From NCBI GenBank assembly GCA_964492185.1, contig CAZBJH010000024.1, forward strand, positions 1 through 32,044: a DNA stretch of 32,044 nucleotides. Direction: 5' to 3'. The notes beneath the pieces are model-generated. The model did no database searches. It was not told the DNA's origin and saw nothing but the letters and a program-made list of their open reading frames with translations. Each line of letters begins with the position of its first letter. Position 1 is the first letter of the stretch. Shown piece by piece: positions 26,985 to 32,044 of the stretch. Origin of the DNA: JAFGSZ01 sp964492185. GTDB taxonomy: Bacteria > Bacteroidota > Bacteroidia > Bacteroidales > UBA10428. The position numbers and the translations under genes are program-made.

Positions 26985-27377
26985 CTAAACCAAAATGAAC
27001 AATCCTGCAACTGCCACAGCCAGTAATAATGCAAGCACTAACCAGAATAAAGGAACCAGTGCCTTCTCAGTTGTTTCTTCATTTACCTTGTTATTTCCCG
27101 AAACTTCAATATCCCTGCTTGTGTCTGCAGGAGGTGTAGCTGCCGCAAGCATAAGGGCAACCAAAATGCCGGCAATTACCGGAGGTAACCAGTAAACATC
27201 CTGCCAGTGAGGACCTGCAGGTATGAGCCACACGCTGATAGCCAGCATTGAAAGAAATAACATAAGAAAATATGTCCAAAAGCTTCCCCACGGGCCTTTT
27301 ATGTTAAACCCGTATGTGAATATCGCTGTAATTATCAATGCCAGCAGAAGGATTAATATTAGTTGCAGTATATTCAT
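26985..27377 (-). CDS. Small multi-pass membrane protein of unknown function
   Basis: A 130-residue protein starting at ATG 27377 (MNILQLILILLLAL); the longer in-frame start at 27470 adds a charged stretch that does not look native. There are four hydrophobic helices, at about residues 2-22, 32-50, 63-82 and 112-130. A tryptophan-rich loop (GPWGSFW, GPHWQDVYWLPP) and an acidic loop (about 85-110) separate them. I do not recognise the family. It is upstream of nothing on its strand and convergent with the lipid kinase. A nested hairpin lies upstream at 27514-27555. Confidence 0.7.
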   Translation of the reverse strand: MNILQLILILLLALIITAIFTYGFNIKGPWGSFWTYFLMLFLSMLAISVWLIPAGPHWQDVYWLPPVIAGILVALMLAAATPPADTSRDIEVSGNNKVNEETTEKALVPLFWLVLALLLAVAVAGLFILV

Positions 27378-27513
27378 ATCTATCCGTTTTTTATGTGTGA
27401 TAATAGAACTTAAAAATATGTGCCAGAACTCCTGTATGAACCGGTTAGTATTTTTTGTTTGTTCCTGCATAGGGGATACAGAGGTTTTTTGCCGTATCTG
27501 TTTATTCTTTTTG

Positions 27514-27555
27514 TATTGAGTATTTTCTACGATATGTAGAAGACTTTCCTCAATA
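27514..27555. repeat. Nested hairpin upstream of the small membrane protein gene
   Basis: TATTGAG (27514-27520) pairs with CTCAATA (27549-27555), enclosing TCTAC-GATAT-GTAGA. All pairs are perfect. It lies between the small membrane-protein gene and the repeat copy at 27590. Purpose unknown. Confidence 0.4.
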
Positions 27556-27589
27556 TAAATGATAATTGTGATTTATTATTCCGGGATTA

Positions 27590-27646
27590 TTTAGGGTCCG
27601 TCTATAAAGTAGTCAAAATGTTTAACGGCAACTGTGTCTGTTCAGG
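27590..27646 (+). repeat. MITE-like element, left-end fragment
   Basis: TTAGGGTCCGTCTATAAAGT, then AGTCAAAATGTTTAAC and GTGTCTGTTCAG, match the left ends of the copies at 13328 and (inverted) 31425-31499. The right end is missing. It lies downstream of mgtC (-), whose stop is at 27677. Confidence 0.75.
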
Positions 27647-27676
27647 GAGGCAGTTAGTGAGTGATCACCGGCAATG

Positions 27677-28174
27677 TCACTTCTGTTCTTTTTTCGGTTT
27701 TTTACTGTGGATCAGTTTTATACTGATCAATCTTACAATATAATTGACAAATAAAATAAAGAGTGTGACGCCCACGGCAAGCACATATTGTTTAAGGGCT
27801 ACGGATATGCCAATGCCGGTTGAGAAAAGAATCGTTGCTGCCGTTGTGAGGTATTTAATTTTATATTCCTGTTGGATCTGTAATACTGTACCTGCTCCTA
27901 TAAAGCTTATCCCGACAATGATCGCCTGGATGATCCTTGTAGGATCAGTACTGATATATTGAGCAAGTCCGGCATTCTGAAAATGGATTGTGATCACTTC
28001 ACCCAGGGAAACAAGCAGGGCTACCGATCCGCCAACGATCATTTGTGTGCGGATCCCGGCAGGTTTATCGCCCCGTTCTCTTTCATATCCGATAAAACCT
28101 GACAGAAATGCAGCAATAATAACATGAAGTAATATTAATAATTGATTATCCACATTCAGAATTAACTGTTCCAT
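27677..28174 (-). CDS. mgtC: MgtC/SapB family membrane protein
   Basis: This 165-residue protein matches the N-terminal membrane domain of MgtC: four to five helices, with the signature GYERERGDKPAGIRTQMIVGGSVALL at about residues 27-50 and GISFIGAGTVLQ at about 88-99. MgtC supports growth at low Mg2+ and modulates membrane ATP synthase in pathogens. The C-terminal ACT-like domain of longer MgtC proteins is missing; the protein ends in a basic tail (KKPKKEQK). No P-type Mg2+ pump is adjacent, although a P2-type ATPase is at 17751. Confidence 0.9.
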   Translation of the reverse strand: MEQLILNVDNQLLILLHVIIAAFLSGFIGYERERGDKPAGIRTQMIVGGSVALLVSLGEVITIHFQNAGLAQYISTDPTRIIQAIIVGISFIGAGTVLQIQQEYKIKYLTTAATILFSTGIGISVALKQYVLAVGVTLFILFVNYIVRLISIKLIHSKKPKKEQK

Positions 28175-28588
28175 TTTTATTGATATTGATTTTGATGTTC
28201 AGGTTCATTATAGAGACCTTATCTGAATAACAATAGCACATGTATAAAGTTTTCTTATTTTAATTTCCCGGTATCATATCCTGTTAAATGAGTATTATTT
28301 CTATCCGGATCTTGTTTAAAATTTTAACAATATACATTAAATAACTGTGGTATATTTCCACAAATCACATAAAAGAGTAAAATCATTTCTACATTATTCT
28401 ATTACCCATTATTATTCAAGTGTCTGGTATAGAGCGCAAGACAACACATAATCTTTATTCATTTTTATGAATATTACCGGATTGATGGCTTAGGCACAGT
28501 TTTTTCAATTAACCAGGTATGAGAGGATCAATTCGCGGACAATGGTGCAATTTATAAGAAGGGTTAAAGCAAAAAGAAGTATATAGGT
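28175..28588. other. Divergent intergenic region, mgtC to FAD reductase
   Basis: A 414-base AT-rich region. It contains a near-palindrome TTGTTTAAAATTTTAACAA (28312-28330) and a short stem TGTGG (28346-28350) with CCACA (28358-28362). Both are candidate regulatory sites for the flanking divergent genes. No reading frame here is convincing, and I see no known riboswitch. Confidence 0.35.
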
Positions 28589-29824
28589 ATGATAAAAAAT
28601 TATAAATACATATTATTAGGTGGCGGGACTACTGCTGGATATGCTGCAGAAGAACTTGTAAGCCAGGGTGTAGATACATCACGTATCCTCATAATTGGTG
28701 ATGAGAACTGTTTGCCAATAAACCGTCCTCCTCTTTCAAAGGATTTTTTATCGGGTAAAGCAGTTTATGATGAACTCCTGATCAATGATCAGAATTATTA
28801 TGATGAACACGGTATAGATGTTCTGACAAATAACGGTGTCACAAAAGTTGATTTCAGTAATAAGATCTTATCACTTAAGAATGGAGAACAGGTGAAGTAC
28901 AGGAAATTACTTATTGCAACCGGATCAAAAGTTAAAAAGCTGAATGTGCCCGGCTCGGATAAGGAGAATGTGTTCTACCCGCGTAAAGTGAATGATGCTA
29001 AAAAAATCCTGAAAAAAGCAGATTCATCAAAAAAGGCAGTTATTCTGGGTGGCGGTTTTATTGCTTCGGAAGTTGCTGCTTCATTGCGACAAAGAGGACT
29101 GGAAAACGCGGTACTGGTCCATCCGAAGAAATATCCGCTTGATGAGTTTAAGAATGAGGAGATTGGAATATTTTTCAATCATCTTTTTTATACTAATGGT
29201 GTTGATACTGTACCTAATGCAAGAGTAGTTGAATTTATCGGAGATGATACCGTGCAGCAAGTAAAACTGGATTCCGGAGATACTATTCCTGCAGATCTTG
29301 TTGTAGCGGGCATTGGCGTTGAGCCTGATCTTGACTTGTTTGAACACTCTGTGCTTGAAATGGATGATGGTATAATTGTGAATGAATATTGTGAAACCAA
29401 TATACCGGATGTATATGCAGCAGGTGATGTTGCACGTTTCCCGGACCCGTTATATAATAAGACCCGTCGGCTGGATCACTGGCAGAATGCATTGGAGCAG
29501 GGAAAACATGCCGCTAAGGTAATGACAGGTTATCATGAGCCTTATCTTGCTTTACCATATTACTTTTCGGACTTGTTCGATTTTTCATTCGAGTTTTTTG
29601 GTGATGCTAACGGTCCGTCGGATTATGTGATCAAAGGTAATGTGAACAAGGGAGATTTCAGTGTTTTTTGGGTACGGCGAAACAAGATCATCGCCGCGTT
29701 TATTTCTTCGAGCCGGCGTGAAGTTGAGCGTAAGAAGGCGAGAGAATGGATCATTAACAAGTCGGATATTAATATTGAGGTACTTCGTGATACTAATGCA
29801 CCGTTTGAGGTGGCTTTAATCTGA
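28589..29824 (+). CDS. FAD-dependent NAD(P)H oxidoreductase (ferredoxin reductase/AIF type)
   Basis: A 411-residue cytoplasmic flavoprotein. FAD-binding GGGTTAGYAAEEL starts at about residue 11. INRPPLSKDFLSG is characteristic of the ferredoxin/rubredoxin reductase and AIF group. The NAD(P)H-binding Rossmann motif is ILGGGFIASEVAASL (about 150). The second FAD motif is PDVYAAGDVARF (about 275). A reductase C-terminal dimerisation domain follows from about 320. There is no CxxC pair, so it is not of the thioredoxin reductase type. It probably passes electrons from NAD(P)H to a small iron-sulphur or other acceptor, but no such partner is adjacent. A divergent promoter region lies upstream. Confidence 0.88.
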   Translation: MIKNYKYILLGGGTTAGYAAEELVSQGVDTSRILIIGDENCLPINRPPLSKDFLSGKAVYDELLINDQNYYDEHGIDVLTNNGVTKVDFSNKILSLKNGEQVKYRKLLIATGSKVKKLNVPGSDKENVFYPRKVNDAKKILKKADSSKKAVILGGGFIASEVAASLRQRGLENAVLVHPKKYPLDEFKNEEIGIFFNHLFYTNGVDTVPNARVVEFIGDDTVQQVKLDSGDTIPADLVVAGIGVEPDLDLFEHSVLEMDDGIIVNEYCETNIPDVYAAGDVARFPDPLYNKTRRLDHWQNALEQGKHAAKVMTGYHEPYLALPYYFSDLFDFSFEFFGDANGPSDYVIKGNVNKGDFSVFWVRRNKIIAAFISSSRREVERKKAREWIINKSDINIEVLRDTNAPFEVALI

Positions 29825-29892
29825 AAACCGCTCCCTAACGAAATTGTCCTTAATAAAGGCAAAAGTTTTATTGAATAATGCTCATTCGAGTG

Positions 29893-30019
29893 CCAATTGT
29901 TTCGAACCGCTTGGGGAGCGGTTCGACTTACTTTGTTACTCCCCTAACGGGTCGTGAGATCGCCTTCGGCTAAGTTGCAACAGCGAAAAAAAGTAAGCAA
30001 AAAACGCCGCCGCTGACAG
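29893..30019 (-). repeat. Structured two-hairpin repeat, copy B (inverted)
   Basis: This is the reverse complement of copy A at 11-137, identical over 102 bases up to stem 2. Stem 2 is TCGAACCGC (29902-29910) with GCGGTTCGA (29918-29926). Its loop reads TTGGGGA on the plus strand, nearly the ATGGGGA seen on the plus strand in copy A, although the rest of the element is inverted. Stem 1 pairs 29927-29934 with 29990-29997. Confidence 0.88.
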
Positions 30020-30128
30020 AAAATGCCTAAAAAATCAGGCCGTTCCCCTAAAATCCTTGAACTCCTGACGTCAAACAACAAGGATTTTTTAACGGTGCCC
30101 GGCCTGATTTTTTTAACGGCATTTTCTG
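30017..30128. repeat. Large nested hairpin next to copy B
   Basis: Three nested perfect stems: CAGAAAATGCC (30017-30027) with GGCATTTTCTG (30118-30128); AAAAAATCAGGCC (30029-30041) with GGCCTGATTTTTT (30101-30113); and AAAATCCTTG (30050-30059) with CAAGGATTTT (30079-30088). Together they give 34 pairs. It overlaps the end of copy B by three bases. An open frame through it (from 30023) is judged spurious. Confidence 0.8.
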
Positions 30129-30394
30129 AAGGCGGGGTCCCGCTTCTTGAAATAATTTATTTTGATAGGATGCTACCGTCATGGACTCACGTTGTTTATG
30201 ACGAGCTGTGTTATGGCACACAACTCATCCGGAATTGTAACCGACCGGAGGGAACTAAGCTAAACTATCCCGGATGTTTCTTACCCTGTTCTATGGCTGA
30301 GGAGCTGTTGTTCCGCAAAGCCCACTTTCTTTAAAATTAGTAAATAGTTTTGCAGTTGCGGGACCCGTCTCAGAAAAATAGCGTAAGATTTCAA
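30129..30394. other. Non-coding stretch with small palindromes
   Basis: No gene is supported here. GCGGG-GT-CCCGC lies near 30133. A stem near 30210-30232 pairs GAG-C-TGTGT with ACACA-A-CTC. The stretch may be decayed repeat material. Confidence 0.35.
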
Positions 30395-30484
30395 GGAAGG
30401 TTTTCGTTGCGGGGCTCTGGAGGAACCCTGTCCGAGCGACGACGAAGGAGGAGTGAGTTTGGTTCCGCGGGGAGAAAACCTTCC
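30395..30484. repeat. Palindromic element with GGAAGGTTTTC arms
   Basis: GGAAGGTTTTC (30395-30405) pairs perfectly with GAAAACCTTCC (30474-30484). Inside, GGAACC (30422-30427) pairs with GGTTCC (30461-30466). The GC-rich loop contains GAGCGACGACGAAGGAGGAG. It lies just before copy C of the two-hairpin repeat and may belong to the same composite element. Confidence 0.7.
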
Positions 30485-30519
30485 GTAGAAAATCAAGCAA
30501 TTTTTATGGAACGGTGACC

Positions 30520-30610
30520 TTTTTGCTAACTTTTTGGGTGGCAGCCAAAAAGTTAGTCGAACTGCCTCGCGGGCAGTTCGAAACTCCGGCTCGTGGAAAG
30601 GCATATTAAA
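30520..30610 (+). repeat. Structured two-hairpin repeat, diverged copy C
   Basis: The same design as copies A and B in different sequence. Stem 1 is CTAACTTTTTGG (30526-30537) with CCAAAAAGTTAG (30545-30556), abutting stem 2, TCGAACTGC (30557-30565) with GCAGTTCGA (30573-30581), 7-base loop. After it, GAAAC and GGCATAT recur as in copy A. Both stems differ from A by paired changes that keep pairing. Confidence 0.8.
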
Positions 30611-30674
30611 ACAATATTATTCTATACAATAGTCGCTTTACAGGAGGTTCTATATATAAATTATATCCGGCCTG

Positions 30675-31394
30675 CTATTGATGAAAGTATAGATCACGGA
30701 CATCCAGAAAAGCTCCTGAATCATATTTATTGACGATTTCGAATGCCTTTAATAAAAGAGGGGCAGTTTCATCTGGTGAAGGCATTTGTGATGTGCCTTT
30801 CGCGTTTTTTAACTTTTTAACTACGGGATATTTATCATTATCCGGCAACTGATAAATATAATCCTGCATATTCGTGTCAACCAGACCCGGAGCAAGAGCA
30901 CAAAAATGAATATCAGGCTGTTCTTTGGCATACAGGTCAATAAGCATATTCAGAGTTGCCTTTGAAAGTGAATATGCATTCCATCCCCTTGCCCCGCTTA
31001 CTGCCGCACCGGATGAGATCGCAACTATCTGCTTAATTTCAGGAATATTACCTATCAGCAGGTCTATAAGTATCTTGTTCGACCATACATTCACATCCAT
31101 TGCTTTTTTTATTTCTGTAAGGGAAGTGTCCTTCAAATCTTTTATTTCATTCAAAATACCCGCGTTAAGAACTACAAGGTCCATTATTTCAATATTTTTT
31201 ATAAATCCGGGTATTTTTGCCTTAACAGCATCAAAATCTGACAGATCAAGAGGGAGAAATCTGAAATTAGCGTTTTTCTCCAAATCGCTGCTTGATTTAC
31301 GGCTAATGCCGAACACTGTATTTCCCTTATCCAGCAAGGCCCTGGAAAGTGCGTGACCGAGCCCCGAGCTTGTGCCAGTTATGAATGTATTCAT
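30675..31394 (-). CDS. Short-chain dehydrogenase/reductase
   Basis: A 239-residue NAD(P)-dependent oxidoreductase of the classical SDR type. I chose ATG 31394 (MNTFITGTSSGLGHAL), since the cofactor loop TGTSSGLG then falls at residues 6-13; the longer GTG start at 31424 adds ten residues that overlap a repeat. VLNAG is present, as are the catalytic Ser in AISSGAAVSG and the YSLSK (YxxxK) pair. SRKSS after the second strand suggests NADP preference. The substrate is unknown. It follows the sigma factor gene on the same strand, with a repeat fragment between. Confidence 0.9.
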   Translation of the reverse strand: MNTFITGTSSGLGHALSRALLDKGNTVFGISRKSSSDLEKNANFRFLPLDLSDFDAVKAKIPGFIKNIEIMDLVVLNAGILNEIKDLKDTSLTEIKKAMDVNVWSNKILIDLLIGNIPEIKQIVAISSGAAVSGARGWNAYSLSKATLNMLIDLYAKEQPDIHFCALAPGLVDTNMQDYIYQLPDNDKYPVVKKLKNAKGTSQMPSPDETAPLLLKAFEIVNKYDSGAFLDVRDLYFHQ

Positions 31395-31424
31395 ATGATG
31401 TGATATCTTTTTTAATAAGTTCAC

Positions 31425-31499
31425 GTGCCCTGATCCCGGACATTCTGATCAAGCACATGACCAGTTAAGCATTTTGACTACTTTATAGACGGACTCTAA
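31425..31499 (-). repeat. MITE-like element, fragment between sigma factor and SDR
   Basis: On the minus strand it reads TTAGAGTCCGTCTATAAAGT and continues AGTCAAAATGCTTAAC, as in the copy at 27590. It then reads CAGAATGTCCGGGATCAGG, close to the interior of the copy at 24504. It begins at the base directly after the sigma factor stop codon and runs to about 30 bases before the SDR start. Confidence 0.8.
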
Positions 31500-31997
31500 C
31501 TAATCCATAGATTCCGATAAGATCTTTCGTGCAAAGTAGATCCTGCTTTTTATCGTACCGAGGTTCATGTCCATTTTGTCGGCTATTTCATGGTATTTAT
31601 ATCCGGAAATAAACATTTGCAGAGGCATTTTATGCTTGTCTTTTAATGCATCAAGCTGATTCCTGATCTCATTCGAAAGGTATTTGGTTTCCGGAGTAAC
31701 GTTTTCCATTTCATTACCCGTGTTTATAATAGCCGTTTCTTTTGTATAATCATGAACTATTTTCCTCTTGCTCTTTTTTCTGTAATCATTAATAAAAATA
31801 TTCTTCATTATGGTATACAACCATCCTTTGATATTTTTTGGATAGTTCAGGAATTTATCTTTATTATTTAAGGCTTTAACCATGGTATCCTGCAAGAGAT
31901 CTTCGGCATCTTCCCTGGTTTTGGTCAGATGATTTGCATAGCCTCTGAGTAATCCCTGGTTATTCACTATAAGATGATTAAATTCAATTGCAGTCAT
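31500..31997 (-). CDS. ECF-type RNA polymerase sigma factor
   Basis: A 165-residue sigma-70 family protein with the two-domain ECF layout. Region 2 (about residues 15-80) contains GYANHLTKTREDAEDLLQDTMVKAL and NIKGWLYTIMKNIFINDYRK. Region 4 (about 110-160) has a helix-turn-helix, GYKYHEIADKMDMNLGTIKSRIYFARKIL. I chose ATG 31997 (MTAIEFNHLIV), since family members begin just before region 2; ATG 32039 is in frame and adds 14 residues. No anti-sigma factor is visible in the window, and the next gene downstream is the SDR. Its target regulon cannot be read from the sequence. Confidence 0.92.
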   Translation of the reverse strand: MTAIEFNHLIVNNQGLLRGYANHLTKTREDAEDLLQDTMVKALNNKDKFLNYPKNIKGWLYTIMKNIFINDYRKKSKRKIVHDYTKETAIINTGNEMENVTPETKYLSNEIRNQLDALKDKHKMPLQMFISGYKYHEIADKMDMNLGTIKSRIYFARKILSESMD

Positions 31998-32044
31998 AAT
32001 TTCTTTGTTTATAGATTCAACTTTAGCACTATATACCATTAACT

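Noticed and set aside
11..30019. Composite transposon bounded by the inverted repeat pair
   Set aside because: No transposase or integrase lies between, the enclosed genes look like ordinary chromosomal genes, and a third diverged copy lies outside the pair.
30023..30334. Open frame of 103 codons through the nested hairpin
   Set aside because: Its first third is the palindrome itself and the rest is unlike any protein I know; more likely non-coding.
30281..30604. Minus-strand frames over the GGAAGGTTTTC palindrome and copy C
   Set aside because: The sequence is explained by structured repeats; the translated product is low in normal protein features.

Overview
The window looks like a chromosomal segment from an uncultured member of the Bacteroidota, probably Bacteroidales or Marinilabiliales-like. 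This is inferred from the AT-rich composition, a PorT-like outer-membrane barrel, tandem-domain universal stress proteins, Bacteroidota-style promoter boxes (TAnnTTTG-like), and the near absence of Shine-Dalgarno sequences; only the HtrA gene has a clear one. A run of 100 N at 8663-8762 shows it is a draft or metagenome scaffold. I see no tRNA, rRNA, CRISPR array, transposase or phage gene.

Layout, left to right. A structured repeat (11-137) is followed by an AI-2E family permease (-), a small outer-membrane barrel, a succinate-semialdehyde-type dehydrogenase, a 35-residue membrane peptide (-), a universal stress protein, a periplasmic trehalase, a six-BON-domain lipoprotein interrupted by the scaffold gap, and a 1012-residue protein combining an HExxH peptidase, a TolB-like propeller and an Omp85-like barrel. 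A minus-strand block follows: a CNNM/CBS protein, then a SHOCT protein, a second universal stress protein and a nicotinamidase. Next on the plus strand is an HtrA protease with a strong terminator just downstream. After it comes an apparent operon: a secreted protein of unknown function, a P-type cation ATPase, a beta-phosphoglucomutase-like/trehalose-phosphatase fusion, and a GH65 phosphorylase. Then come a divergent App1-type phosphatase and diacylglycerol kinase, a small membrane protein, MgtC, a FAD reductase, an 850-bp repeat-filled gap, a short-chain dehydrogenase and an ECF sigma factor.

Functional theme. Many genes suit envelope, osmotic or general stress: two Usp proteins, the BON lipoprotein, SHOCT, HtrA, MgtC, the P-type ATPase and trehalose metabolism. 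Trehalose is covered on both sides of the inner membrane: an exported GH37 trehalase, and a cytoplasmic HAD/phosphatase plus GH65 pair. The pair together has the domain order and nearly the total length of mycobacterial OtsB1.

The least-explained material is in the repeats. (1) A 102-bp sequence at 11-112 recurs exactly, inverted, at 29918-30019, but the hairpin loop at its end is flipped. A diverged third copy at 30520-30610 keeps both stems through compensatory changes. (2) At least six copies of a MITE-like palindromic family with ends close to TAATTAGTGTCTGTC lie between genes, several directly against stop codons. (3) The gap at 29825-30674 holds several large nested hairpins and no convincing gene.
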